Source of the DNA: Sepiola atlantica
Taxonomy: Eukaryota; Mollusca; Cephalopoda; Sepiida; Sepiolidae
Reading direction: 5' to 3'
Assembly: GCA_963556195.1 (NCBI GenBank)
Contig: OY744519.1
Coordinates: 109,004,032 to 109,068,031 of the forward strand
DNA: 64,000 bases
Part shown: positions 34,797 through 46,887 of the stretch, in pieces
Position numbering within the stretch: the stretch's first letter is position 1
How the letters are laid out: each line of letters starts with the position of its first letter
Made by a program: the position numbers and the translations under genes
The notes under the pieces: model-generated
Database searches by the model: none
What the model was told of the DNA's origin: nothing
What the model saw: the letters and a program-made list of their open reading frames with translations, nothing else

Positions 34797-34935
34797 ATAT
34801 TTACTTGCCTCCCCATGGGGGCAAAGTTAGATACATGGTCAATTTTTGTGGACAAAATTGCCTCATTCTAGAAGAATCCCTCTCTCAACAACTGAGGAAA
34901 GAAGAGATACTACACCTTTATCCCAGACTGAAAGC
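34797..34935 (-). repeat. U2-headed SINE, body B, internally deleted
   Basis: Tail (ATTTACTTGCCTCCCCATGG, GCAAAGTTAGATACATGGTC), a shortened body (ATTGCCTCATTCTAGAAGAA) and the head piece GATACTACACCTTTATCCC. About 75 bp of the body is missing relative to the copy at 63329-63545. Confidence 0.75.
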
Positions 34936-35861
34936 CGTGCCCCATGTGCCATTAATGTTTTTTTTTCCAGGTGACTTCAAGTTAGGTTACTATTTTTGGT
35001 TACAGGTGATTTATTTTTCATATAAAAAGAAATGTTGATGTTTTTCAATGTTGGTGCATCTCCATGCATATAAAAATAGTCCCATTTTAAAGAAAACAGG
35101 GCACTCAACAATATGGTGGCCATCATATAGGATTTTAAGTTGTCTTTCACACAAATAAATACAAGTTGAAAACTCTACTGAACAAAATACTAAAGAAAAT
35201 TTTTCCTATTATCAAATTGTTTTTGTCTATTTTTACATGGTTCAAATCAGAATTTTTTTTACTGATTTACTATTTAAAAAAAAACTAGTTTAATCTCTAA
35301 TATGCTATGAATTCAGTGGGTTAGCTGTTGAAATAAATCTCATATGAACAGTCAAAGTTATGTTTCTGCGTCATTTTGAATATTTTTTCAAGAGGTAATT
35401 GAATATTTCATTATGATTAATTTTCACTGGTCTGAAGTCTACATTTCAGGTTATACACTGAAAATTGGCTTATGAGCCAATAGCACAAAGGACAGCAAAT
35501 TTTCTAATTCCCAACAAACTTTGAATTATCATAATTTAGTGGCTAATTGAGCGACCAAAATAAATTTGGTACCATTGTTTGATTTACGAAAATCTATGTG
35601 GCTACATTTAATGTTTTTAGGCATAATGAAAATAAGACATGGCCAATGAGGGTGATCGGGCATCAAAAGCTGGAAGTTTTTGACAATGACTGCCTTCACC
35701 GCATGTCCCAACTGCTGTTCTCCGCTAACACCTCAATCTCTCAGTCTCTGCCACCTGTCTTGTTGCAGCAATGTCTTTGATTGTTTGGGTGTGCAGCTCA
35801 GCACCTGGAGGGAGAGCTAATTCACAATGTAATCCTCCTTACTTCTGCAATAAAAGAATGT
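34936..35861. other. Noncoding
   Basis: No gene recognised. AT-rich, except for a slightly richer stretch at 35690-35820 without motif. Confidence 0.4.
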
Positions 35862-36106
35862 TTATTTTTTTCCTTCCTTAAGCCAAGATTTTCAAAGAAT
35901 GGTTTCTTATCATCAGAGGAATTTAAATAGATAGATAAGTTGGCAAAGAATAAACCAAAAGCCATAAAATGTAGATGTAAGTGTGTAAGAAGTGTGTCAA
36001 AATGCAAGAAATGTCCACTGACAGTATCTATTAAAACTCCTCTGATGATAAAAAAAACATTCTTGAAAAAGACTGGCTTAAGGAAGGAAAAAATAAACAT
36101 TCTTAC
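35862..36106. repeat. Foldback element, about 75-bp arms
   Basis: Left arm from about 35856 to 35933 (GAATGTTTATTTTTTTCCTT, CCTTAAGCCA, TATCATCAGAGGA) is reverse-complemented at about 36027-36106. A 95-bp loop lies between. Short open frames here merely read the arms. Confidence 0.8.
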
Positions 36107-36133
36107 CTGTGACGCAAACATATCGGTGGACAG

Positions 36134-36300
36134 TTGAGGACTTGGACAACACCCATCAAGGAGGACTTGGCTAATCTGTTAGGTTCACAAATGGTCGGGC
36201 TTCAACGGTGGAATCGCGATGAGTTAGCCATGACTCGGGATATAGTGCAGGTCAGGGAAGAAGCCGGCTTAACCCAACCAGTGAACACTGTTGCAACAAC
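36134..36300 (+). mobile_element. LINE C-terminal fragment
   Basis: The frame reads RTWTTPIKEDLANLLGSQMV then LQRWNRDELAMTRDIVQVRE. The order TW...IKEDL...W.RD...ARD..Q.R is that of the C-terminal end of endonuclease-RT polyproteins of several LINE groups. The rest is absent. Confidence 0.55.
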
Positions 36301-36419
36301 ATTTAATCTTTTTATTTTCTTTATTTATGTTATTCTCCTAGTTTCCATCTCGTACACTGTTACTACCACTACTACGACTCCCGTTAGAATTTTTATCTTT
36401 TATTCATATAGATGATTAT

Positions 36420-36789
36420 TTATTTACTCCTCTCCAGAAGTTAGGCACAAGGCCAGTTTTATCTTACTCCCAAAAGATGTGACCCAAGGTCGGGTCGGGA
36501 AAGTGGGGTTTGAAAAGCCAGCGCCTGAGAGGTGAGCACTCTGGCCATTAAAAATTGCCTGGGCAGCCCCGTCGGCATTCCCCGGTAGACGCGCCTCAGG
36601 CAGTAAGCAATAAACTTACTCCTCCCCAAAGAGGAGAGGCGAAGCCTGGGAAGGTAGACCTCCTAGAACTGCACAGGACAGACCCATAGACCGGCGTAAA
36701 TCAAGCCCCGAAGACCAAGACAATACCAGTCTATGGGGTTCAGTATCCATCGGAACAGATACTACACTTTGATCTTAGCCAAAAGGCCA
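36420..36789 (-). repeat. U2-headed SINE, body A, full copy
   Basis: It matches the copy at 23917-24287 almost throughout, inverted: tail ACTCCTCTCCAGAAGTTAGG, body GCCAGCGCCTGAGAGGTGAG and CAGGCAGTAAGCAATAAACT, head CAGATACTACACTTTGATCT then TAGCCAAAAGGCC. The head keeps 35 bases of the U2 5' end. The palindrome partner reads AGTATCC. Confidence 0.87.
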
Positions 36790-38728
36790 ATTTATTATTT
36801 ATATAGATGAGTAGCAGGATTTGAAAACTGCACCATCTACATTACAATCGAATGTGATAGTAATAAACCAAGGAGTGCTTCTCATGCGATTTTTTAATTC
36901 TATGCAACAAGGAATAAAATATTTGGATTACTATTGTTAGGGCAACCTAACAAAACAGAATCGAGTTATTTCCCTTGAATCAAAAGAAAGAGTTATCACC
37001 CTTGGATAAAAGAAGTTGTCTGCCATGACAGTTGAAAAGTAAACAGAACGCCTCACGATCAAACTAAGCATCTCGCGTTCAGCGGTTTTCTACATTTCAA
37101 TTTAATCAGTGTTTTTGTTAAAGGTTTTACTTCGTCCTTCATTCATTTTTGAGTTGTAATTAAACCGATAACAACATATAAACATCCAGATGTAACAACT
37201 ATTCTAATATTGTTTTGTTAACTTTTTAGAGGGTGAGTGATGTTAGCTTAGAATTATCAGAATGTTCTCCCTTGGATTATTCCAGACAATGTTAGAGGAA
37301 TGTGCTTTCTTGCCCAGAAGTTAATAAAAAAAAATATCATTCCACACATCTGAAAAAATTCAGAAAGAGACTCTTTTCTGGCTTGTCTTTCAAAGCCATC
37401 AGATATGGTTAAACCGGTTGGTCATTTTGTCCAGCACCTGTTCTGGTAGCAGTTGCTTAGACCCCCAGAACAACCCAACACAGATGTAAACAATATTTAC
37501 TTATACATTGCTCACACATCTTCTCTATCTCCAACCTCAGCAACAGGTGTCTTTCTAATTGTAATTGGGACTGTTATGTATTCTCTCTTTAGTAATTATG
37601 TTAGTGGTTCTACAACTTTGTATATCATTAAGTATCGCTTTTTACAATTGATTATCTGAGAATAAATGTGTATGCATGTAAATCCAACTGTTTTTTTTCC
37701 AAAACCTATGATAACAACACACAAAATAGCGGATGTATGTGTGGGAAATAACACATGGTTATTAAAAATGTAAAATCCAGGATATAAAATAACCGTTTAG
37801 CTTTACAAAATGTTTAATGATTAAAATTGTTTTATTACATTTAAAAGTACCCCCCTCCCACAAAATAACATTTTAATCCAGTTTAGTTGATGTGCAGAAG
37901 AGTAAAATTTTAGAAATTCAGTCAAGATGGGCACTTCAGTACTAAATAAACAAACAGAATTTCAAAAGTTAACTCAAGCAGATTAACTCGGTGGGTGGGG
38001 GGGGGGCATATGGATTAGTTTTTCTATACAAGCCTAAACAAGGAATGATAAATACAAGATGTTGTCTCATTAAATTAAATCAGTGAAAAATCAATTTTGT
38101 AACAATTTAAAAAAAATTATAATAAAGACTAATAAGCATTTATTTCCTTTTCAAAGATTTATATAACTTAAATCAAATTTTGGAATTAAAGATATCCAAA
38201 AACATGAATTTACGTGTGTTTCAAGAGGATATCTCCCATCTAAAATTATAAACCAAAACACCGGACAATGTAAGTATCCACCGGTTTTTCTTTGTTTTTT
38301 TGGACTATTAGCCACATGATTTGGATTCCTTAACACTTAGACTTATAATTTGTTTGTAATTATTATGTATAATTATAATATTGATTCTTTATTGCATAGG
38401 AAGTTTTTCACTGTATCCTTTTGACTGACTCACTGAAATTTAAAGCTTGAATTCTTAAGATGGGGAATACTTATTAACTACTGCCTCATTCATGTTTGCT
38501 ATTAAAGTCCTCTTGAAAAAAATGTAAATTTATGGCTTTGGATATATTTAATTCCGAAATTTTATTTATTAAATGATATAAATATTTGCTAGTATATACA
38601 TATATATATATTATTAAGTTCTATCTACTGTACAGTATTTGGAACTGATTCATATAGTTGATCATAAACGATTTCTTCTTTTAACTATATAAAATTGTTT
38701 TATTATTGTTATATATATATATATATAT
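36790..38728. other. Intron, no gene seen
   Basis: AT-rich. It has a G-run near 37997-38007 and short (TA)n at 38594-38611 and 38711-38731. No coding motif. Confidence 0.45.
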
Positions 38729-38871
38729 ATATAGAAATGTAATATTTAGAAGGCAATACAATGCAGAGGTGTGACGGATAGACACAAATTGGAGCAAATA
38801 AGACATATAATGGTGGAACATCCGTCACACCTCTGCATTGTATTGCCTTCTAAATATTACATTTCTATATA
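38729..38871. repeat. Perfect hairpin, about 50-bp arms
   Basis: TAGAAATGTAATATTTAGAA...GAGGTGTGACGGAT (38731-38780) is exactly reverse-complemented at 38819-38868, with a loop of about 39 bp. It sits beside a (TA)n run. Confidence 0.92.
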
Positions 38872-38932
38872 CCAATAAACAATGCTTCAAGCAAACTACA
38901 TAAACCTCTTATATATATATATGTATGTATAT

Positions 38933-39117
38933 ATTATAACGGTTTAGAGACCAGAAAAATGCAGATTTTTTTCTTTTTAAATACACATTTATTTAAAATT
39001 TTCATTTTCAACTCATAAAATAGTTGTCACGATAAATACAGTTATCGAAGATTCCAATGGTTTGTACACCCGTAGACACGTGTGAATATTAGAGTCTGGT
39101 CTCTAAACCGTTATAAT
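38933..39117. mobile_element. Short MITE-like element with 23-bp inverted ends
   Basis: ATTATAACGGTTTAGAGACC then AGA at 38933-38955 is exactly inverted at 39095-39117. The 185-bp unit has a non-palindromic interior and no coding. A TA dinucleotide lies beside the left end, but a duplication cannot be proven. Confidence 0.7.
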
Positions 39118-39254
39118 TTCAAAATTCTCAATGCATTCAAACAGTGGAAAAACCCTCATTACGGATTATATATAGATATATCTATATGTATATTTTTCAA
39201 TATAAATTTTTATAACACAAAGTTTTATAATAGCTTGATAGTGTAGGACTAGCG

Positions 39255-39605
39255 ATGTAATAAAATATTTTAACATGAAAATGTAGAGAAAAAAAATTCT
39301 CACAAATTCACTAAAAAAATCAGTTTTTGTTCACACAACTGCTTCAGCCTACCACCAAGATATATATGTTCAAAATGCATAAAACATTTATTTTTCTTGA
39401 AAAGTTCATCATCAGTGCTCGTCCCCTTTTTTACGGGCACTGATGATTACCTCTTCAAGAAAAATAAATGCTTTATGCATTTCGAACATATATATCTTGG
39501 TGGTAAGCCGAAACAATTGTATTCAAATACAAACTGATTTTTTTTTTTTTAATTTGTGAGAATTTGTTCCCTACATCTGATGTGGTTTTTATAATATTAA
39601 AGTAT

Positions 39606-39615
<10 letters not shown>
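39255..39615. repeat. Foldback element of about 360 bp
   Basis: Arms are reverse complements from the centre (about 39430) outwards: CAGTGCTCGT...ACGGGCACTG, then TTATTTTTCTTGAA, CATATATATCTTGGTGGTA, AATCAGTTT and ATTCTCACAAATT and their complements. Inner arms are about 90 percent identical and outer parts have indels. A long (TA)n array follows at once. Confidence 0.85.
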
Positions 39616-39685
<70 letters not shown>

Positions 39686-39686
39686 G
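39615..39686. repeat. (TA)n microsatellite, about 70 bp
   Basis: About 35 TA units with one break near 39676, next to the foldback. Confidence 0.9.
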
Positions 39687-39699
39687 ACTAGTAGAATAC

Positions 39700-40130
39700 T
39701 CATCTCACGTTGGGTATAAGCAATAAATATAGCATTAATTTTCAATTTTAATGTTTTTTTCTTTCTTTGGAGGGTATGGTATGGTTTCGGTGACACCCCT
39801 AAATGGTAAAGTTTACAAAACAAACAAAAATAATAATGTGTCCACGTTACTCACACTGTTGCCTAGAATACATATTTCATAATAACTTCAATAGCACATA
39901 CATATTATTGGCATTCACGTGTGCACACCAATCCTTTTGAAAAAAATGTATTTGCTTAATATAACTCAAAATTTGATGTAGAGCAATTTTTTTCTCTATT
40001 AAGTCTTCTGTCTAACTTATTTTAAAAGTTTTTGGGAGGTTGGTGCGAGTTTGGGTGGGCACATTCCCTAAATATAAAAGTTTGCAAAAAAGTAATGTGC
40101 CCATGTTACTCACAATGTTGCCTAGAATAT
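39700..40130. repeat. Dispersed repeat, inverted pair of 52240-52690
   Basis: GCAATAAATATAGCATTA, CTTTCTTTGGAGG, GGTAAAGTTTACAAAA, TTACTCACACTGTTGCCTAG and ATGTAGAGCAATT recur reverse-complemented at 52240-52690. A second partial unit within the copy (TTACTCACAATGTTGCCTAG near 40105) suggests internal duplication. Confidence 0.75.
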
Positions 40131-40329
40131 ATATTCATGTTTAGGAGATTACCCAGTATATGTGTGTGCGTGGGTGTGTGTATATATATATATATATATA
40201 GTGTATTTAGTCAGCATTTTTTCATTAAAGCAAACATTGTTGAAAAAAGCAAATGCCCTCATCGCTACAAAATAGCTATTGTTAAAAAAAAAAAAAACTA
40301 CTAAACCGTGCAAAACTAATTTCCACTAA

Positions 40330-41000
40330 AAAGCACTATTCATTGAATTAAAAAAAATATAAAACAAGTCCTTATTAATAACGAATTCCCTAATTATATC
40401 GTTGATGTAAAAAGAAAATTCATGATTCAAAACTTAAAAAATACTGCTACAAATACTAATATGCAACATCACCACTCAAACTATATTAACCTATACTATT
40501 GGAATCAAATGTGACCAAACTTCAGATCAAAAGAAAAAGCCATAAAATATATTGTACAACGATACATATCCACAATTGACAACAATAATAAAGTTAGACT
40601 CATTATTTACTATAAGAAATTTAAGAGCCAACATCTTGTAGTAAAAAACAACTTTTCCCCAACCCATAAAACATAAGAATCAATGTTATTTATAAGTTTA
40701 AATGCCCTTTGGGAGAATGTAACTCCCATAATAATAATAAAGCTAATAGCTACATTGATTTTACAACCACTACCCTATTCTGCAGCCTCACCATGCATCT
40801 TGTAAACTCTAGCTCTATTTACCAACATCTACAAAAACATAACTGCCCCTGCCCTGATTTAAGACAAATTTTAGTTAATAATATGAAAATAATACATTCC
40901 GAAACCAATTAAAAATTTAAAAAAATACTCAAAGCTATTTTTATTAAAACCCAGCAACCTACAATTAATAACATTACGTATGAAACCAGTAACAACATTT
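40330..41000 (+). mobile_element. Penelope-like element, GIY-YIG endonuclease remnant
   Basis: Plus-strand frames give KFKCPLGECNSHNNNKANSYI (with a frame change before KCP), DFTTTTLFCSLTMHLVNSS and IIHSETN, then an EA/IKTQQPTINNI-like end near 40945. The order, a CPxGxC cluster, NSYIG-TTTTLS-RLTMHL, then H...C and a terminal helix, is that of the GIY-YIG endonuclease of Penelope-like retroelements. The Gly after SYI is Asp here and the following Arg positions have changed. Codons upstream of 40600 fit the end of the RT domain, but no RT motif is intact. Confidence 0.7.
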
Positions 41001-41694
41001 TAAAATGCTTAACGTAATACAATTTTATCCTGTGATGCTAATTCTGGCATCACGGAATTTAAATTGTCAATGTCTTTCCTGGAACAGTGAGAGACCGTTC
41101 TATTGGTGTCTAACTGACTTCACATGCGCGTTTCTCGGCTATCTTTTGAAATTTTCTTATTTTCTCCAGTTTTTTTGTTCATTTGCTTTTGTCATCTGAA
41201 AATGATTCGACAAAGAATCGAAAACGTTCGTGATACATCAATTTTTTTAGATTTTAACACAAAAAAAAATCATTAGAAAAATTGAAGAAAAAAAAGGTAT
41301 AATCAAGCAGAGAATTGTTATTTTTAACAATGTTTGCTTAAATATATATATATATATATATATATAATATTTGTTGTTGTTTATTATCTATGTACGTATA
41401 CGTTTCGTCCCTTTTCAATCAGGACTCATCAGCATAGAGATATGATTATTCACTACCGGTCGTACGATTCGAAACCCTGGATTACAAGTATTTTTCAACT
41501 TACATCCAACGTCGTTAACCGCGCGCCCAATATCTGAATAGCCGATAAACAATGATAATTTAACACATATAAAAGCGGCTTGATGTCGAGGCATTCTACT
41601 TCTATTAAAGAAGGAATGATGCATATAAAGCAAGTGACGTCATGCTGTGTTTGTACTACCATTTAGAGTGCTCTACTTATTTTACGAGGAGCGG

Positions 41695-41696
<2 letters not shown>
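41001..41696. other. Noncoding, possible Penelope-like tail
   Basis: A (TA)n run at 41343-41366 and a short hairpin TTCGACAAAGAATCGAAA near 41206. Around 41400-41560 there is a richer segment (GTTTCGTCCC...ATCAGGACTCATCAGC) of unknown class. Confidence 0.35.

Positions 41697-41745
<49 letters not shown>
41697..41745. repeat. (TA)n microsatellite
   Basis: About 24 TA units, then TGTGTG, directly before a foldback. Confidence 0.92.
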
Positions 41746-41752
<7 letters not shown>

Positions 41753-41753
<1 letters not shown>

Positions 41754-41912
41754 ATATTTGGAGAGTTTACCAAGACATTTCATTCAAGAAAGGATTCATC
41801 ACAACAAAAAAGTTTTTTTTCTTTATTATGCAATAAATACATAATAAAGAAAAAACTTTGTTACGATGAATCCTTTCTTGAATAAAATATCTTGGTAAAC
41901 TCTCCAAATATA
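41753..41912. repeat. Near-perfect hairpin, about 75-bp arms
   Basis: TATATTTGGAGAGTTTACCA...CTTTATTATG (41753-41830) returns inverted at 41840-41912 with three or four differences. The loop is about 9 bp, the tightest in the window. Confidence 0.9.
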
Positions 41913-42015
41913 CATAAATGCTCTGTACCCTATAATCGGGTGTCATCGAGCTTGTTTTTATTGGCCTTGTTCCGAACGTTACTGAGTATACACTATTCTC
42001 AGTGAAACATCAAAA

Positions 42016-42023
<8 letters not shown>

Positions 42024-42066
<43 letters not shown>

Positions 42067-42106
42067 CATACATACATACATACATACATACATACATACA
42101 TACATA
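42024..42106. repeat. Compound (TA)n-(TACA)n microsatellite
   Basis: About 19 TA units followed by about 11 TACA units. Confidence 0.93.
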
Positions 42107-44555
42107 CCTAACTTTATATACGTTTCCCTACTGTCATGCATAAATTTACAAGTAGGTTAAGTGTGGAGAGTAAAAAGTAGTGGTAGCTAAGAAAAAAAGA
42201 AAAGACAAATAGTGGAAAGTGTTAAAAAAATCTGTCCCATAATTATTATTATAATTATTTGTATTATCAGTATCATTCATTTTACTTTTAAATTATTTCA
42301 TTGTAAATTGCATTGGAAATCGTAATGTCGAAGTTGTTCCATGGACTTTTGGTAAGCTGCCACTACAACAAATAATCGTGGTGTATTGGTGCCTTAATTG
42401 AAGTAAAGCATAGATCGTATGCTTATATTTTTACAAGTTATGAAATCCTGGGTTTAATTATTTTATGCTGTAATATTCATATTTCTAATATGACCCAAAA
42501 ACGGTGCTTAAATATGATCTATCTTTATATCTGATGTATAAATTGTTAATATGTAGCTACAGTATATTGTTTATTCTACATACACGCAATATTTTTTTTA
42601 CTACTGTTTTTCAAGTGTTTGTTAATAAGTTTTATTGCTAATGTAATCATATAAAGAAATGTAAATATACACCCTATTATTCTGTTGGATATCTATCTAA
42701 ATGTAAGAAGTACATCAATATGCAGATTTTAATTATCTGCCCTTGAAATCTTCTTAAGAAAGAAGATGGAGGCTTAGTGAACGAATCGCTGTTATGATAC
42801 GCATAATGGAAAAATAGTTGTAATTAAAGTTCTAGTGGATAATCTTTTCTACTTTTTTGTACAGTGAGCAAGAATATAACGCTGAATAAGTATATATTGT
42901 TTTTATAAAAAAATATTTTTTTTAATACGGCCGCTGAACAGCATAAGCACCATTTTTTTTATGGTACAGATACACTAGTGTTATTTATTGAAAAGTTATC
43001 TAAAATTATTTTTTTAAATTTCAATTATAAAATTGCATTATTATGAATTTTTCATATACACTAAGTTAGACTAAAAGAAGAAAAGTAATTGAATTAAATT
43101 TGTATAACTGATCAATTGCTCAAGGGATAAAAGTGGGAAAAGAAAGAAAGAATTGTAAAAAGGGTGACAGGCTATATTATTGATTTACTTATCAAATATC
43201 ATCTTTGATCTTTGATACCGGCTTGCATATTTCCCAGGCTTGATTGTTGCTTGCCAAGAGGCAAAAGATTCCTTTAAAAGACTTCCTATTTGATGAACAT
43301 TCGAGATAACCAGGTTAAACACAAAGACATTAAAAACGTTTTAATGTAAAAATGGCTTCCAGATAAGCAACATTCGGCAAATATGGGTGAATACATTTCA
43401 TAAGTAAAAAGAGAAAAATAGATGGAGCAAAAATACAAAACAAAATGGATAGAACAGAAATAAAACTAAGTTTAGAAATATTTGTTAAACAATATTTTTT
43501 TTTGTTAAGAGAAGAAAATAATTCAAACTCTCAAGTAAGTTACATCAAAGACAATTTTTTTTCTTCATAAAATTTAAATGAAATAATCCAATTTAAACAT
43601 AACTTCATAATTTAATTGATCTTAAATTGATAGATATCATTTTTAATATTCAATAAACTTGGAATTATTATACTAAAGCTGTGTCAATGAACGTTTGTTT
43701 CCCTAAAGCTTTGTTTCCTATTGAGTTATGTTTTTAAGAAATTATGTTTCAACTCTTTTAATTAACCGTAATTTGTAAGTCACCCATCTCTCTCTTCGCT
43801 AACAATGTATTTCTCTCGCCCTCTTTCACTATTTTCATTCAGCCATTCTTTAATATTTCTTCACATCTCTGAGCATTTAGAGAAAGAGTGATTCTTTTTT
43901 TTTTTTCAGTATTGCCATCTAATTTACATTAGTGTATATACACACCACAAACATGTATGTAAATTAGATGGTAAAATAATAAGTCTCTTTACTTCTACAT
44001 TTTCCATAAGGATAATATAGAAAGACTTATTTTGAGTTATGCAACGGGTCACGGTACGACTAGTGTGTATTTATACATATACAAGTGCAGTTTCACCGCA
44101 TCACCGATCATCAGAAGTATACCTAACTGTTCAGTCAGGTACATTTCTAATTGGTAATGCTGTGAAACTGTAATAAAGTGTTAAGCTAAGTACATTTTAT
44201 TATCATTCACTTTTGATATAGCTCTATTCAATAGGATATTGAGCTCTTTGTTTGTTTAAGATCTGCTGCCTTAATCCGGTTCTGTTTGAGAGGGTGATTT
44301 TCTTATATTTATTCTCTTATAAAATAGGTTCCATGAAAGTCTAAAATCCCCTGAAAACAAAAATCTTTTACCATTTATTTTAATGAAATGTTTTGCAAAA
44401 TCCTAGATTCCTAAAATTTGAGTAAATTTCAATCACTTTTTAGATCTTCTAATGAAGGCTTAACGCCAATGAATTAAACTTTCGGTACTTGTATAGAGAA
44501 AGACCTGTGTTTCCATAACTTTGTGGTGTCAACGTTCGGGCAGGTTACGGAAGCG
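42107..44555. other. Intron, no gene seen
   Basis: AT-rich without coding motifs. A short hairpin lies at 43914-43972 (CCATCTAATTTACAT and ATGTAAATTAGATGG, 36-bp loop). Near 44530 a phrase GTCAAC...TTCGGGCA..TTACGGAAGCG resembles 20958-20992. Confidence 0.45.
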
Positions 44556-45570
44556 CCTAAGAGTTGGCAAGATCTTGCATGAAGGTCTTCAAGAAAATCA
44601 AGTTGTACAGTATTACTGGACGAATATTTAATATAACCAGATCCTTCTTAGCTAAAAGAAAGATTGAGGTCGTCCTCAATGGCTGTACATCTAAACTACA
44701 TGACATTAATGTGAGTGTGCCCCAGAGATCTATCTTTGGCCTTTATTATTCCTGAGCTTCATAAACGACGTCCCTGATGCAATCGCATCCAAGATGGGTA
44801 TATTTGCTCATGACACCACATCATTCTCTATTCTCAAAATGAGTAGTTTGTAGTGGAATGGGGTCAGAAATGAATGGTTACATTTAATGCTGCCAAGAGG
44901 AAGATCCTTTCCTTTAACAATTTTAAGAAATCTTACCAACCATCAATTACTACGGCTGATAGCACCCTTTCTGAGAGTCTAACATTCAAAGATACTGCCA
45001 AGTCTGCTGCAAAGAAGGTGGGCTGCCTCTACCATGCAAGAAAACTTCTACACCTGCCAGTATCCTATATCTCTATAAAGCCACCATGCATGGAGTATTG
45101 TTGCTACATCTGGACTGGTGCACTATGCACTAGTCTCTCCCTTTTGGACAGGGTCCCAAAACAGAGCCTTTAACCTAATAGGGCCCACACTGTCTACCAA
45201 GCTCCAGCCCCTGTCGCAACATTGCATCCCCGTATTTGTTTTACAAGTACTTTAATGGAACTGGCTCCGACCAACTTGCTGCACTTGTACTCCCTCAGCA
45301 TAAATATCCCTGACCGACCCGACAAGCAGCAAAATTCCACCTCTTCAATGTAGAGGTCAACAGATGTCGGAAGGCTTTCTACTTTAATAGCTTCTTTCTT
45401 CGAACTTCTGGAATTTCCTCCCTGTTCCAACATGTAGAAATTTAAATGCAATACGAACAAGAATCACACTGCACTACTCCCCACTTAAGATACCTTATAA
45501 ATCTGGCTCCTAATTCACAGTAGCTCTTACATCTCAGTGGCAATTTACCTTGTTTGGGGTGACATAAGTT
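44556..45570 (+). mobile_element. LINE pol remnant, family X, longest copy
   Basis: Plus-strand frames give ITGRIFNITRSFLAKRKIEV, SVPQRSIFGLYYS (RT motif normally GVPQGSILGP), then FAHDTT-like near 44805 (active site normally FADD), MVTFNAAKRKILSFNNFKKS, thumb HARKLLHLPVSYISIKPPCM and EYCCYIWTGALCTSLSLLD. The 3' UTR CAGTAGCTCTTACATCTCAG...CCTTGTTTGGGGTGA and an (AAAT)n tail at 45566-45585 follow. Active-site and frame damage make it inactive. The 3' UTR is shared with 16191 and 27078. Confidence 0.85.
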
Positions 45571-46517
45571 AAAATAAATAAATAATTAATACAAATTACT
45601 AATCCTTATCTCAAAAATCCCAAAACATGATCACAAAATATCAATACAGAGAAGAGAGAGAAGAGCTGGAAAAAAAAAACTGTTCAATAATGAATCAAAT
45701 CATCTACAGGAGATAAGTTATATTTTAAGTTACAAAGATTTATCTCCCTTACATTATTTGATTCATTATTGAAGATTATTTTCACCATCATGACAATCTT
45801 CCTAACCGGAATAATTTTTTTTTTCAAATAAACTGAAGCCAAAGACTTTGATATTGTAAAAGAAAATCATGCCAGAAAAAAAAAATTTTAAAATGGTAAA
45901 ACAAAATCAAATATCGATAATATTTTGGTCTAAATTGGATATATAAACGATTACTAGAAGATTTAAGTCACAGTCAAACTATTTAACATTTCATGAGTTC
46001 AAGTAGAGCATTGAGGCTACAGACTCCAGTCCTGGTTGGTATCCACTAGACCATTCGTGCCTCTACTAATTATTATTATTTGCTTGTTATCCTCTTTGGG
46101 AATCTCAATTTTTAACTATTTTCTCAACTCAAACCTTCAGAAGAAAAATGAATAAAATAAAAATTTTGCAGATATATTTCAAATTTATGAATACAATAGC
46201 AATCTCCAGATCAAATTCAGTTAAATATTTCTTCTGATAGTACCCATAAATCCTCTCTTAATTCCCTTTTTTTTTAAAACGATTATTTCCAAATTCATCT
46301 AATTCTAACTTAAAATCTTCTACGTTATTGCTGTTCTTCATCTAATCTTACAACTGGTTCCAAAAATATATTACTGTATTAGCAAAAAAAATTTGATTGG
46401 TAAATAGATGTATTTTTCGAAAAATGCCTTATTGATTTACTATGATTACCAGGGGCACGGAGAACAGAATAGAAGAGTGAAAAAAGTTTGTGCAACATCT
46501 TTCTTTTAAAACTTTGC

Positions 46518-46559
<42 letters not shown>

Positions 46560-46887
46560 ACCTCTCTCTATCTATTTCCCCCCTCTATTCATCAGCTCCT
46601 CTTATCTTTCTTTGGAAACTAGAGAAAAAGAAAAATCCCTAAATGTCGACACCATCGACTAATACCGTTTCCGGTGACCCCCAAAAGAATGAAGAGAAAA
46701 AAAACAAAGTGCCTATATTTTGTTAGAAGCAACGCTGAAATAAAAATATCAGCTTTGTTAATGTATTGTGTAGTATTTTACTTTTAGCTGGACAGACAGA
46801 CAACTTTCCATTATACAATAGAAGATTAACATTTAAAAAAAACAAATAATATTAAATTCTAAGAAAGAATGTAAAAGATATACGTAC
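45571..46887. other. Intron, no gene seen
   Basis: An inverted pair TTCAATAATGAATCAAAT (45683) and ATTTGATTCATTATTGAA (45756) with GGAGATAAGTTA and GATTTATCTCC between forms a hairpin of roughly 100 bp. (TA)n at about 46520-46553. No coding. Confidence 0.5.

Noticed and set aside
36755..36789. Functional U2 snRNA gene
   Set aside because: Only about 35 bases of the 5' end are present, with no Sm site, no 3' stem-loops and a SINE body attached.
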